64,000 nucleotides of DNA from Actinomycetospora lemnae (GCF_028737315.1 NZ_JAQZAO010000006.1:186001-250000); one strand, 5' to 3'; numbered from the stretch's first letter, positions 1-8,476 are shown. The notes: generated from the sequence alone by a model not told the origin. Numbers and translations: made by a program.

Positions 1-813
1 GCCGCCGAACGCGAAGCCCGGTCGCAGGTAGGCCGGGCTGATGTTCAGCTTCGTGTCGGACAGGAAGATCTCCATGACGTCGTGGGAGTCGACGCCGAGC
101 TCGCGGGCCAGCGCCCCGATCTCGTTCGCGAAGCCGATCTTGAGCCCGTGGAAGGTGTTGTCCACGTACTTGGTCATCTCCGCCACCGGCGGCTCGACCC
201 GGAACTCCGGGGCGCCCAGGCCGGCGTAGAGGGAGAGGACCGCGTCGCCGCTGGCCGGGTCGAGCTCGCCGACCACGGTCTTGGGCGGGTCGTAGAAGTC
301 CTTGACGCTGGAGCCCTCGCGGAGGAACTCCGGGTTGACCGCCACGCCGAAGTCCTGGCCGGCGACGAGGCCCGAGGCCTCCTCGAGCAGCGGGACCAGG
401 ACGCCCAGGCAGGTGCCCGGCAGCATCGTCGAGCGGAAGACGACCGTGTGCCGGCCGGCGGTGTCCTCGGGGTCGCGGGAGCCCAGCGCCTCGCCGATCT
501 CGCGGGCGGCGCGCTGGAGGTAGGTGGTGTCCAGGCTGCCGTTGGGCGCGGACGGCGTGCCGACGCACACGAGGGAGAGGTCGGTCCCGTGGATCGCCGC
601 CGTCACGTCGTCGGTGACGGTGAGGCGGCCGGCGGCGACGACCTCGGTGACGATGTCACCGATGCGCTCCTCCACCACGGGCGTACGGCCCTCGCCGATC
701 ATCGCGAGCTTGGCGGGGTTGACGTCGACACCGACGACGTCGTGGCCCTCCGTGGCCAGGCACGCGGCGCTCACCGTGCCGACGTAGCCGAGACCGAAGA
801 CACTGACCTTCAT
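1..813 (-). CDS. GDP-mannose 6-dehydrogenase family protein (AlgD-like), C-terminus beyond window
   Basis: The minus strand from ATG at 813 reads without a stop to base 1 (271 codons). The N-terminus MKVSVFGLGYVGTVSAACLA is the NAD-binding Rossmann motif of nucleotide-sugar dehydrogenases, followed by VDVNPAK, NPEFLREG (about residue 165) and the central helix TKYVDNTFHGLKIGFANEIG. The pattern is closer to GDP-mannose 6-dehydrogenase than to UDP-glucose dehydrogenase, which usually has KY.aN.FLA at that place. The frame is cut at GFAFGG, just before the expected catalytic Cys, so roughly 160 residues are missing. It would oxidise a GDP-sugar to a uronic acid for surface polysaccharide, which fits the neighbouring acetyltransferase, deacetylase and epimerase. 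Substrate is inferred. Confidence 0.85.
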   Translation of the reverse strand, partial: MKVSVFGLGYVGTVSAACLATEGHDVVGVDVNPAKLAMIGEGRTPVVEERIGDIVTEVVAAGRLTVTDDVTAAIHGTDLSLVCVGTPSAPNGSLDTTYLQRAAREIGEALGSRDPEDTAGRHTVVFRSTMLPGTCLGVLVPLLEEASGLVAGQDFGVAVNPEFLREGSSVKDFYDPPKTVVGELDPASGDAVLSLYAGLGAPEFRVEPPVAEMTKYVDNTFHGLKIGFANEIGALARELGVDSHDVMEIFLSDTKLNISPAYLRPGFAFGG

Positions 814-1021
814 CGCAGGGAGTCCTCGCAGGAGGGTCGGGGTCGCGGCGGTCGATGGGGAGCGGGACCGCACGCCGGGTCCCGGTCACGGTACCGACGG
901 CATCCGGCCGCACCGCCGTCGGGCAGTCGGCCGGGACACGACGCTGAGGATCCACTCACCGATACGGAGGACGTCCGGGAGGCGGCGAGGTTGGCCCCGG
1001 ACGGACGAGAAACCCGACCGA

Positions 1022-1027
1022 TAGCCT
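1022..1027 (+). promoter_or_regulatory. -10 box TAGCCT of a leaderless-type promoter
   Basis: TAGCCT lies seven bases before the GTG start at 1035, with no Shine-Dalgarno sequence between. Transcription would begin at or next to the GTG. No clear -35 hexamer is visible. Confidence 0.45.
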
Positions 1028-1034
1028 CGGGCGG

Positions 1035-2177
1035 GTGAGCCGTGACGTCGAGGTCCTCGCCGATCCCGCCGACGAGCCCGGGCTGGTCGACGAGTGGCGC
1101 GCCCTGGCCGAGGCCGCGGGCAACGCGTTCGTGTCCCCCGAGTGGTACGGCGCCTACGCCCGTCACTACGGCGCCGACGCTCCCCCGTTCGTGGTGCGGG
1201 TGCGCGACGCCGACGGCTCGCTCGCGGGGCTGCTGCCGCTCTGCCGGGACGCGAAGCGCCGGGGAGCCGGGCGCACCGTGCGCTTCGCGGGCGCGAACGT
1301 CGGCGACCGCTTCGCCCCGGTCGCCGCGGCGGGCCGCGAGGCCGAGGTCGCGCGGGCGGCCGCGGGGGCGCTGGGCCGCGAGGCCGTGGTGCTGCACAAC
1401 GTCGACGCCGGCGCGGCGTGGATCCCGGCGCTGGGCGAGGGCCTGCGCGGGCGGGTCGCCGCGACGCGGCTGCGCGGCGGCGTCATGCCCTACGTCCCGC
1501 TGACCGGGCACACGTGGGACACGTTCCTCGGCGCCCGCAGCCGCAACTTCCGCCAGCAGGTGCGGCGCAAGGAGCGGGCGCTGGTCGACGGCCTGGGCGC
1601 CAAGGTGCGCGCGACGTCGTCGCCCGGCGAGGTCGTCGGCGACGTCGGCGAGTTCTTCCGGCTGCACGCCCTGCGGTGGGACGAGCGCGAGGGCGGGTCG
1701 ACGATCACGAGCCCCACCGTGCGCGCCTTCCACGAGGACTTCGCCGCCGCGGCGCTCGGGCGGGGGTGGCTGCGCATGTCGTTCCTGGAGATCGACGGGA
1801 CCGCGGTGGCGGCGCTGTACGGGTGGCGCATCGGCGGGCGGTACGCGTACTTCCAGGCCGGCTTCGACCCCGCGTGGGCGGAGAAGAGCGTCGGCCTGGT
1901 GCTCATGGCCCACACCGTCCGCGAGGCCATCGAGGAGGGCGCCGACGAGTACGACCTGCTCCTCGGCGACGAGACCTACAAGGCCCGCTTCGCCACCGAC
2001 GAGCGCGCGGTCGAGACCCTCGTCGTCGCCGGCGCGCTCGACCCCACCCGCCTGCTCGCCCAGGCCGACGCGGGCGTCCGGCGCGCCACCGACGGCCTCT
2101 CGCCCGAGCTGCGCGCCCGCCTGCGCGACCTCGCCGGGCCGGTCCTCGCCCGCATGCCCGGGACGCGCTCGCGCTGA
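1035..2177 (+). CDS. GNAT family acetyltransferase (BioF2/CelD-like)
   Basis: 380 residues from GTG, a start supported by the -10 box seven bases upstream. The order of elements (N-terminal FVSPEWYGAY, central basic FRQQVRRKERAL, then a second GNAT core with GRYAYFQAGFDP and YDLLLGDETYK) matches the BioF2-like/CelD acyltransferases that modify cell-envelope or exopolysaccharide sugars in the cytoplasm. No membrane segment is seen. It is divergent from the AlgD-like gene and followed, after one copy of a palindromic repeat, by a polysaccharide deacetylase, which supports a role in decorating a polysaccharide. Acyl donor and acceptor cannot be told from sequence. Confidence 0.75.
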   Translation: MSRDVEVLADPADEPGLVDEWRALAEAAGNAFVSPEWYGAYARHYGADAPPFVVRVRDADGSLAGLLPLCRDAKRRGAGRTVRFAGANVGDRFAPVAAAGREAEVARAAAGALGREAVVLHNVDAGAAWIPALGEGLRGRVAATRLRGGVMPYVPLTGHTWDTFLGARSRNFRQQVRRKERALVDGLGAKVRATSSPGEVVGDVGEFFRLHALRWDEREGGSTITSPTVRAFHEDFAAAALGRGWLRMSFLEIDGTAVAALYGWRIGGRYAYFQAGFDPAWAEKSVGLVLMAHTVREAIEEGADEYDLLLGDETYKARFATDERAVETLVVAGALDPTRLLAQADAGVRRATDGLSPELRARLRDLAGPVLARMPGTRSR

Positions 2178-2186
2178 GCGGCTGTT

Positions 2187-2230
2187 CAGCCTGGCGTCCA
2201 CGCCGGCGTTCATCGCCAGGATCTCCACCA
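2187..2230 (+). repeat. 44-bp palindromic repeat, copy A
   Basis: Starts CAGCCTGGCGTCCACGCC and ends near ATCTCCACCA. It can fold with an outer CTGGCG/CGCCAG stem around an inner ACGCCGGCGT palindrome. About 38 of 44 positions match copy C and 35 of 44 match copy B. It lies between two genes of the surface-polysaccharide locus and has no T-tract. Confidence 0.75.
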
Positions 2231-2257
2231 CGTCGAGGAGCACCCCGACCGGGCCGA

Positions 2258-2263
2258 TACCGT
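2258..2263 (+). promoter_or_regulatory. -10 box TACCGT of a leaderless-type promoter
   Basis: TACCGT is eight bases before the ATG at 2272 and there is no ribosome binding site in the gap, so the deacetylase is probably expressed from its own leaderless transcript just after repeat copy A. Confidence 0.45.
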
Positions 2264-2271
2264 CGGGTGCC

Positions 2272-3216
2272 ATGAGTCGACGACTCCTCGTGCTCGGCTG
2301 GCACAACATCGACCCGACGCCGTTCTACCCCGCCGCCCCGGGCGCCGGGCGCCGCGGCTTCGAGCGCCAGCTCGCGGCGATCGACCGGCTCGGCACCGTC
2401 GTGCCGCTCTCGGAGGCCGTCGACACCCTGGCCGCCGGCGGCTCGCTGCCGCCGCGCGCGGTGGCCCTGACCTTCGACGACGGCTACGCCGACTGGCTCG
2501 ACGCCGCCGTCCCCGCGCTCGACCGCCGCGGCCTGCACGGCACCTTCTTCCTCGTCTCGGACATCCTCTCCGGCCGCATCGGCGCCTGGTGGGAGGAGCT
2601 CGCCGACGCGTTCGACCGCTGCACCGCGACCTCGCTGGAGTGGGCGGGCCGCACGCACGACCTGTCGACGCCGGTCGCCCGGCGCGCGGCCCAGGACGCG
2701 CTGAAGGACGAGCTCAAGCTCGTCGACCGCGCCACGCGCGTCGAGGCGGTGTCCCGCATCGCCGAGCGGATCGCCCCGCCGGCCCCCGAGCGCCCGCCGA
2801 TGTTCCTCGACTGGGCCGGCGCGAGGGCCCTCGCGGCGACGGGTCACGGGATCGGGTCGCACACGGTCACCCACCCGATCCTCGCTCGCGAGGACGCCGC
2901 CACCCAGCGCCACGAGCTCGAGGCGTCGAGGACGGCGCTGGAGGAGGGGCTGGGGCAGACGGTGGACCTGCTGGCCTACCCGAACGGGAACGCCGGCGAC
3001 TACGACCAGCAGACGATGGAGCTCGCGCGCGCCGCGGGCTACCGGGCCGCGGTGACCACCCGTCCGGGGCTCGTCGGGCCGCAGGAGCCACCGTTCGCGA
3101 TGCACCGCGTGGTGCTGACGCCGCTCACCGGCGTGGCCGAGCTGTTCGGCAAGGTCGCCCGGAAGGGCACCGGGATGGCCCGGCGCGTCGTCAGGACGCT
3201 GACGCCGACCGGCTGA
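2272..3216 (+). CDS. Polysaccharide deacetylase (NodB homology domain)
   Basis: 314 residues. Motif 1 is TFDDGYADW (about residue 65, catalytic base and metal Asp), motif 2 is IGSHTVTHPIL (about residue 200, the H-x3-H metal pair), followed by LAYPNG and a late segment with an RPG pattern. This is carbohydrate esterase family 4, which removes N- or O-acyl groups from polysaccharides with a divalent metal. There is no signal peptide or membrane segment, so a cytoplasmic lipid-linked or nucleotide-linked substrate is possible. The last 26 bases overlap the convergent galE gene. The adjoining acetyltransferase and nucleotide-sugar genes suggest a surface polysaccharide pathway. Confidence 0.85.
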   Translation: MSRRLLVLGWHNIDPTPFYPAAPGAGRRGFERQLAAIDRLGTVVPLSEAVDTLAAGGSLPPRAVALTFDDGYADWLDAAVPALDRRGLHGTFFLVSDILSGRIGAWWEELADAFDRCTATSLEWAGRTHDLSTPVARRAAQDALKDELKLVDRATRVEAVSRIAERIAPPAPERPPMFLDWAGARALAATGHGIGSHTVTHPILAREDAATQRHELEASRTALEEGLGQTVDLLAYPNGNAGDYDQQTMELARAAGYRAAVTTRPGLVGPQEPPFAMHRVVLTPLTGVAELFGKVARKGTGMARRVVRTLTPTG

Positions 3217-4165
3217 GCAGGGCCTCCCAGGCCGAGGCGACGATGTCGTCGAGGTCGTGGCGGGCGCGCCAGCCGAGCCGCTCGCCGATGCGGGTGACGT
3301 CGGCGACGACCGCGGCCGGGTCGCCGGGGCGGCGCGCGACGACGGCGGGCTCGACGGGGCGGTCGACGACGCGCGCCACCGTCGCCATCACCTCGAGCAC
3401 CGAGAAGCCCCGGCCGACGCCGACGTTGAGCGTCTCGGCGCACGGGCCGTCGAGCAGGGCGGTCGCGGCGACGTGGGCGTCGGCGAGGTCGTCGACGTGG
3501 ACGAAGTCGCGCACGCAGCTGCCGTCGGGCGTGTCGTAGTCGGTGCCGAAGACCGTCGGCGCCTCGCCCCGGGCGACGGCCTCGAGCGCGATCGGGACGA
3601 GGTTCGCCTGCCCGCGGTCGGCGAGGCGCGGGTCGCGGGCCCCGGCGACGTTGAAGTAGCGCAGCGCCACGTAGCGCAGGCCGGTGGCGCGGTGGACGTC
3701 GGCGAGCAGCCACTCGCCGGCGAGCTTCGTCGTGCCGTACGGGTTCACCGGCACGGTGGGGGAGTCCTCGGTCACCGCGGCGCCCGTCGTCGCCCCGTAG
3801 ACCGCGGCGCTCGAGGAGTAGACGAAGCGCTCGACGCCGGCGCGCGCGCAGGCGTCGAGGACGCTGCGCAGGCCCTCGACGTTCTCGTGCCAGTAGTGCA
3901 GCGGACGCTCCACCGACTCGGGCACGCTCTTGCGGGCGGCGAAGTGCATGACGCCGTCGAGCCGGTGCTCGGCGAGCGTCGCCGCGATGACGTCGGTGTC
4001 CAGCACGCTCGCGCGCACCAGCGGGACGTCGTCGTCGAGGCGCTCGTCGAGGCCGGTCGACAGGTCGTCGAGCACCACCACCGCGTCGCCCCGCGCGCGC
4101 AGGGCCCGGACGGTGTGCCCGCCGATGTACCCCGCCCCGCCCGTCACGAGCCAGCGCGCCGCCAT
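3191..4165 (-). CDS. galE: UDP-glucose 4-epimerase
   Basis: 324 residues from ATG. The short-chain dehydrogenase fold is clear: VTGGAGYIGGHTVRAL (NAD-binding Gly motif, residue 7 on), LDDLSTG, YSSSAAVYG, the catalytic YGTTK around residue 143, and YFNVAGA near residue 172. Length and motifs are those of GalE, which interconverts UDP-glucose and UDP-galactose in the cytoplasm. Its 3' end overlaps the convergent deacetylase gene by 26 bases. A TAACCT box 33 bases upstream and GAGGGGGA before the ATG look like its promoter and ribosome binding site. Epimerisation of UDP-GlcNAc or a uronate cannot be excluded. Confidence 0.9.
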   Translation of the reverse strand: MAARWLVTGGAGYIGGHTVRALRARGDAVVVLDDLSTGLDERLDDDVPLVRASVLDTDVIAATLAEHRLDGVMHFAARKSVPESVERPLHYWHENVEGLRSVLDACARAGVERFVYSSSAAVYGATTGAAVTEDSPTVPVNPYGTTKLAGEWLLADVHRATGLRYVALRYFNVAGARDPRLADRGQANLVPIALEAVARGEAPTVFGTDYDTPDGSCVRDFVHVDDLADAHVAATALLDGPCAETLNVGVGRGFSVLEVMATVARVVDRPVEPAVVARRPGDPAAVVADVTRIGERLGWRARHDLDDIVASAWEALLSRSASAS

Positions 4166-4197
4166 GCCGTCGTCCCCCTCGGTGTGCGTCCGGGCCG

Positions 4198-4203
4198 AGG
4201 TTA
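4198..4203 (-). promoter_or_regulatory. Candidate -10 box TAACCT for galE
   Basis: The reverse strand reads TAACCT about 32 bases before the galE ATG, with a GAGGGGGA ribosome binding site in between. The 270-base gap to the divergent oxygenase gene must also hold that gene's promoter; TACGTT at 4353-4358 is a candidate. Confidence 0.35.
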
Positions 4204-4438
4204 AGGGGTGGTGCGGGGCGATGACGCGCCCGCCGTCCGGTCACGGAGTGCTCCGCGGCGACGTCCGCGGGCGACTCGTCCGGTTTTTGCGGTTACCACA
4301 GCAGCGTGATCCTCCGGGGTAACGCGGTGCGTTCCGAGATCGACGTCACCGGTACGTTGCCGCCGGACCGGCGATGTCCACGTGGGTCGCGCCCGCGGGC
4401 AGGGGGGACGCGCCGGTAGGCCCCAGGGAGGTATGTCT

Positions 4439-5329
4439 GTGACCAACGTGCTCTCGAACCCGTCGTTCGACGACGCCACCCGCCGCGAGCACCTCTACCG
4501 CGGCGACGTCATGGTCTACGGCGCGAGCCCGAGCACGCTCGCCCTCGTCGAGTTCACCCGGGAGCTCGTGGAGGAGGCGTTCGGCGATCTCGACCCCCAG
4601 CTCGCGCAGTACGCGATGGACGTCCACGACTTCGCGGCGCTGCTCGCGGAGCTCAAGCCGCGGTTCATCCACCACCCGCGGTGCAAGGAGCTGCTGCCGG
4701 CCGTCCTGTCGGAGCGCGGCTGCGACCTGGACCGCACCTACTTCGACGTGCCGCGCCTGCGCACGTCGACGTCCGACGACTACCTGACCACCGGCATCGC
4801 GTTCGCCTTCCACCCGCACCGCGACACCTGGTACTCGGCGCCGATGTGCCAGACCAACTGGTGGATGCCCGTCTACCCGGTGACCAGCGACAACGTCATG
4901 GCGTTCCACCCCAAGTACATGACGCAGGGGATCGCCAACGGCTCGTACCGCTACGACTACGCCGAGTGGAACAGGACGAGCCGTCAGGACGCCGCGAAGC
5001 ACATCGGCCGGGACACCCGCGACCAGCCGACGCCGGAGGAGCCCGTCGAGCTCGACCCGCAGGTGCGGGTCGTGCCCGAGGTCGGCGGGATGATGGTGTT
5101 CTCGGGCAACCAGCTGCACTCGTCGGTGCCCAACACCTCCGGGCGCACCCGGTTCTCCATCGACTTCCGGGTCGTCGACATCGACGACGTCGCCGCCGGG
5201 CGCGGGTCGGTCAACGTCGACTCCCGCTGCACGGGCACGACGCTGCGCGACTTCCACCGCGCCTCGGACCTCGCGCCGATGCCCGAGGAGCTCGCGGCGG
5301 CCTACGACGGCGTGGCCGTCCCGGTCTGA
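4439..5329 (+). CDS. 2-oxoglutarate/Fe(II)-dependent oxygenase
   Basis: 296 residues from GTG at 4439; the AGGGAGG ribosome binding site ends seven bases before it but only one base before the in-frame ATG at 4433, so GTG is preferred. The facial triad is visible: HPHRDTW (HxD, about residue 121) and a distal His in NQLHSS (about residue 224), with Arg about 14 residues later in RFSIDFR for the 2-oxoglutarate carboxylate. Between them lies the conserved block MCQTNWWMPVYPVTSDN. Such proteins occur in polysaccharide and natural-product loci and hydroxylate or desaturate small substrates. Next to an aminotransferase and sugar genes it could modify a sugar or a polysaccharide substituent; the substrate is unknown. 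Confidence 0.75.
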   Translation: MTNVLSNPSFDDATRREHLYRGDVMVYGASPSTLALVEFTRELVEEAFGDLDPQLAQYAMDVHDFAALLAELKPRFIHHPRCKELLPAVLSERGCDLDRTYFDVPRLRTSTSDDYLTTGIAFAFHPHRDTWYSAPMCQTNWWMPVYPVTSDNVMAFHPKYMTQGIANGSYRYDYAEWNRTSRQDAAKHIGRDTRDQPTPEEPVELDPQVRVVPEVGGMMVFSGNQLHSSVPNTSGRTRFSIDFRVVDIDDVAAGRGSVNVDSRCTGTTLRDFHRASDLAPMPEELAAAYDGVAVPV

Positions 5330-5380
5330 TCCCTGTCGCGGGTCCCGTCGCGGATCGTCTCCGCCCCGTCGCCGCGTGCG

Positions 5381-6748
5381 TCAGCGCAGGCGGCGGGGCG
5401 CGGACGTGGCGCGCAGGGTCGGGGCGACGGGGCGGCCCTCGAGCACGGCCTCGGGGCCGTCGGTGAGCGCCTTCTCGTAGGTGGGCAGCGCGCCGGCGAC
5501 GGCCGCGACGGTGTGCTCGACGTCGGCGTCGGTGTGCGCCGCGGAGACGACGAAGGATTGCCCCAGCACCCCGCGACGCAGCAGCTCGGCGAGGAAGATC
5601 GTGCGCATCGCCTGCGAGGCCCGGCCGTCGGCGTCGCGGGTGCGGAACACGAGGCACGCGGGGTGGCCGACGACGTCGACGAACTCGTCGAGCCCGGCCG
5701 CGGCGACGACCTCGTTGCACGCCTCGGCGAGCTTGGTGCCCTGGCGGCGCATGGTGGCCACCGGGTCGTCGCGGCGGTAGGCCTCGACGACGGCGCGGAA
5801 CGCCGTGAGGCCGACCGTCTCGGGGCCGTGCGTGGTCGAGAGCAGGAAGACGCGCTCGGCGTCGGTGCGCAGTCCGCCGAGCTCCATCAGGTCCCGGCGC
5901 CCCGCGAGGGCCGAGACGGGGAAGCCGTTGCCCATGGCCTTGCCCCAGGTCGACAGGTCCGGCGTCACGCCGTAGACGGCCTGGGCGCCGTGCGCCGACC
6001 ACCGGAACCCCGTGATCATCTCGTCGAAGACGAGCACGGTGCCGTGCGCGGTGCACAGCTCGCGGACGCCCTCGAGGAAGCCGGGCGCCGGGTCCTGCAG
6101 CGTGGTGGCGGCCTCGAGGAACACCGCCGCGAGGCGGCCGGGGTGCGCGTCGAACAGCGCCTGCAGCGAGGCGAGGTCGTTGTAGGCGAACCCGACCGTG
6201 GCCGTCCTGACGGTCTCGGGGACGCCGGCGCTCATCGGGGTCGTGCCCATGAACCAGTCGTCGGTGGAGAAGAACGGCTGGTCGGCGACGGCGACCATGT
6301 CGCGCCCCGTCGCCGCGCGGGCGAGCTTGAGTGCCGCCGTCGTCGCGTCCGACCCGTTCTTGGCGAACTTGACCATGTCGGCGCCCGAGACCAGGGACAG
6401 GAAGTCCTCGGCGGCGTCCACCTCGAGCCGGGTCGGGCGCGAGAAGCTCATCCCGCGGTCGAGCACCGCGCGCACGGCCTCGCTGACGGGCGCGTAGCCG
6501 TGACCGAGGGTGACCGCCCGCAGGCCCATGCCGTACTCGACGTACTCGTTGCCGTCCACGTCCCACACCCGGGCGCCGCGACCGTGCTCGAGGACCGGCG
6601 TCATGTACTCGGGGTACTGGTCGGACCCGCGCGCGTAGGTGTGCGCGCCGCCGGGGACGAGGTCGTGCAGCCGCGCCTGCAGTCGGGCGGATTCGGCGAA
6701 GGTCGGCTCGTCGGTGCGGAGGGTGGGCGACGACGACGAGGACGTCAT
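5381..6748 (-). CDS. Class III PLP aminotransferase, glutamate-1-semialdehyde aminomutase-like
   Basis: 455 residues from ATG at 6748. LVPGGAHTYARGSDQYPE near the N-terminus, FAKNGSDATTAALKLARA (about residue 125), VFDEMITGFRW (PLP-binding Asp) and STWGKAMGNGFP (Schiff-base Lys, about residue 265) are the landmarks of GSA aminomutases and of the related sugar or polyketide aminotransferases. True heme-pathway HemL normally sits with hem genes; here the gene converges on an oxygenase inside a polysaccharide locus, so transfer of an amino group to a sugar or other keto-substrate is more likely. Upstream in-frame codons extend to 6925 but lack family similarity. Confidence 0.8.
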   Translation of the reverse strand: MTSSSSSPTLRTDEPTFAESARLQARLHDLVPGGAHTYARGSDQYPEYMTPVLEHGRGARVWDVDGNEYVEYGMGLRAVTLGHGYAPVSEAVRAVLDRGMSFSRPTRLEVDAAEDFLSLVSGADMVKFAKNGSDATTAALKLARAATGRDMVAVADQPFFSTDDWFMGTTPMSAGVPETVRTATVGFAYNDLASLQALFDAHPGRLAAVFLEAATTLQDPAPGFLEGVRELCTAHGTVLVFDEMITGFRWSAHGAQAVYGVTPDLSTWGKAMGNGFPVSALAGRRDLMELGGLRTDAERVFLLSTTHGPETVGLTAFRAVVEAYRRDDPVATMRRQGTKLAEACNEVVAAAGLDEFVDVVGHPACLVFRTRDADGRASQAMRTIFLAELLRRGVLGQSFVVSAAHTDADVEHTVAAVAGALPTYEKALTDGPEAVLEGRPVAPTLRATSAPRRLR

Positions 6749-6987
6749 GGGCCTCAGCTTCCCTGGTCGGCGGGCAGCGGCTGCGGGGGGTCGACGTCGA
6801 CCCGGGATCTCCGGCGTCCAGGGTGACGAAGGCGTTGCTCCATGCGGGATGCGTGTCACCTCCGTCGGCTGGTGTCGCCATCCTCTGCTCCGGGGGGTCA
6901 TCGGTGCGGAGCGGGTCCACCACACCGACGGCTCAGGGCTCGTCCCCCGGTCCAGATCAGGCCGTACGGGTGTTCACACTGGCCCAC

Positions 6988-7524
6988 ATGGCAGCACCGG
7001 CGATACCCCCCGGCGCAATGTCGTCAGCGCCGAACGGCCGTCACGCCCGCATCGACGACGCCGGCCCGAGCGTCCCGCCGCGTGGTCGCCGGGCCCGCCG
7101 CCGGCTCGCGTCCGCGCCCCGGCGCCGGACGCCGTGGCCGGTGGCCGCAGTGCCCGAGGTCGTGACGGCGACGCTCGCGGCGCCCGCCGCCGTCGAGCCC
7201 CTCCCGAGCACCACGGTCCTGCCCGGCTCGCCGGTGGCGCCGACCGCCTGGGCGGGGGTGCCGGGGCTGGTGCGGCGGCCGACGTCGCTGATCCGCCTCT
7301 CGCCGCGGGTGCGGCCGGCGTCCTCCGAACCGGCCGCTCCCGTGCCGCCGGGGGCGGTTGTCTCCGAGCCGCCACTGCCGGTCGTCGGCGGGGGACCGGG
7401 CGAGGCCGTGACCGGGACCGTCGGCGGGCCTCCGCGCCGCGCCCCGATCCGCCGCGCGCCCGTGCCCGGCACGCCCGTGGCCGAGGAGCGCCCGGTCTGG
7501 GGTCCGCCGCACCCCGCGCGCTGA
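6988..7524 (+). CDS. Hypothetical Ala/Pro/Arg-rich protein
   Basis: 178 residues from ATG at 6988. The product is low-complexity, with many Pro, Ala and Arg, a basic patch RRARRRLASAPRRR near residue 35 and no clear signal peptide or membrane span. Codon third positions are G or C in this frame, but that also holds for spurious frames at this composition. No family is recognised. It could be a disordered secreted or membrane-linked protein, or non-coding DNA. It ends 27 bases before repeat copy B. Confidence 0.35.
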   Translation: MAAPAIPPGAMSSAPNGRHARIDDAGPSVPPRGRRARRRLASAPRRRTPWPVAAVPEVVTATLAAPAAVEPLPSTTVLPGSPVAPTAWAGVPGLVRRPTSLIRLSPRVRPASSEPAAPVPPGAVVSEPPLPVVGGGPGEAVTGTVGGPPRRAPIRRAPVPGTPVAEERPVWGPPHPAR

Positions 7525-7551
7525 GGGGCTCGCCTGGACCCGGAGCCGTGT

Positions 7552-7595
7552 CAGCGTGGCGTCCACGCTGGCACTGGACGCCAGGAAATCCACCA
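7552..7595 (+). repeat. 44-bp palindromic repeat, copy B
   Basis: Same orientation as copy A. Here the hairpin is GGCGTCCA and TGGACGCC, an eight-base perfect stem around a nine-base loop, so loop-proximal bases that differ from copy A stay paired. It ends ATCCACCA, 19 bases before the start of the next gene. Confidence 0.75.
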
Positions 7596-7613
7596 GCTGG
7601 CAGAGTCGCGGCG

Positions 7614-8453
7614 GTGGGCGGGACGGAGCTGACGCGGCTGGTCGCCCGCCTCGTCCCGGAGATGCGCCGCCGCGGGCCCTACCGCCCGCCGGGCGCGGAC
7701 GAGGCCGCGTCGCTCGCCGTGCTGGCCGAGGCCCTCGGGCGCGGGGACGCGGCGGCGGCGCGCGAGGTCGGGGCGTCGCTGGGTCTCGCGGCGACGGAGG
7801 ACGGCGGGCGGCTGCTGCTCGCGTCCGACCCGGGCGCGGAGCGGGCGTGGCTGGTGGTCGCGCTGCGGTGCGGGGTGGCGCCGGGCGCGGTGGTCGAGGT
7901 CCCGCACCCCAACGCCGACCTCGACACCGAGCACGTCGGCCTGGCGCTCGCCGACCGCCGGCCCGGGGCGCTCTACCTCCAGGCGTGCGCGCACCGCGGC
8001 GCGGGGGCACCGGCGGACGCGGGCGACCGCGCCGACTTCCCCGCCGACGTCGCCGCCCGGGACGACGCGCCGTTCTCCCGCGTGGCTGCGGGGCTCGCGT
8101 CGCGGGGCCTGGCGCAGATCCAGCTGCACGGGTTCGCGGACCGGGGCGACGTCGACGTCGTGCTCTCACCGGGGGCGGCGCCGGCGGGCACGCTGCTCGA
8201 CGCCGTGCGGGCGCGGCTGACGACCGCCGGGGAGCGGGTCGGCGAGGACGACGACCCGCGGTGGGCGGACCTCCTCGGGCGGCGCAACGTGCAGGGGCGC
8301 GCCGCGGCGGAGGCCGGCGCGGCCTTCGTGCACCTCGAGCTGTCGCGGTCCCTGCGCCGCGACCCCGAGCGTCGCGAGGCCGTCGCGGACGCGCTGGCCG
8401 GGGCGCTCGACGACGTCGCGGGCGACGCGAGCGGGGGGATTTGCTGGCGTTGA
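7614..8453 (+). CDS. Putative metal-dependent amidohydrolase (N-formylglutamate amidohydrolase-like), uncharacterised
   Basis: 279 residues from GTG. The central part has VVEVPHPNADLDTEHVGL, then CAHRGAGA and a later IQLHGFAD; this spacing of His, Glu and His recalls zinc-dependent N-formylglutamate amidohydrolase and M14-like folds, where they bind the metal. There is no signal peptide. The gene is bracketed by repeat copies B and C in inverted orientation, and copy C runs into its last codons, so the C-terminal GGICWR is encoded by repeat DNA. A box-like CAGAGT lies seven bases before the GTG. Family assignment is by motif impression only and the substrate is unknown. Confidence 0.6.
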   Translation: MGGTELTRLVARLVPEMRRRGPYRPPGADEAASLAVLAEALGRGDAAAAREVGASLGLAATEDGGRLLLASDPGAERAWLVVALRCGVAPGAVVEVPHPNADLDTEHVGLALADRRPGALYLQACAHRGAGAPADAGDRADFPADVAARDDAPFSRVAAGLASRGLAQIQLHGFADRGDVDVVLSPGAAPAGTLLDAVRARLTTAGERVGEDDDPRWADLLGRRNVQGRAAAEAGAAFVHLELSRSLRRDPERREAVADALAGALDDVAGDASGGICWR

Positions 8454-8476
8454 ACGCCGGCGTGGACGCCAGGCTG
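8433..8476 (-). repeat. 44-bp palindromic repeat, copy C (inverted)
   Basis: On the minus strand it reads CAGCCTGGCGTCCACGCC and continues like copy A. The stem CTGGCGT/ACGCCAG is seven bases. It supplies the last codons and stop of the upstream gene and faces copy B across that gene. Confidence 0.75.

Noticed and set aside
2187..8476. Reading the three 44-bp repeats as parts of coding genes
   Set aside because: The peptide LAxNAGVDARL appears in different gene contexts and without starts; hairpin conservation explains it better.
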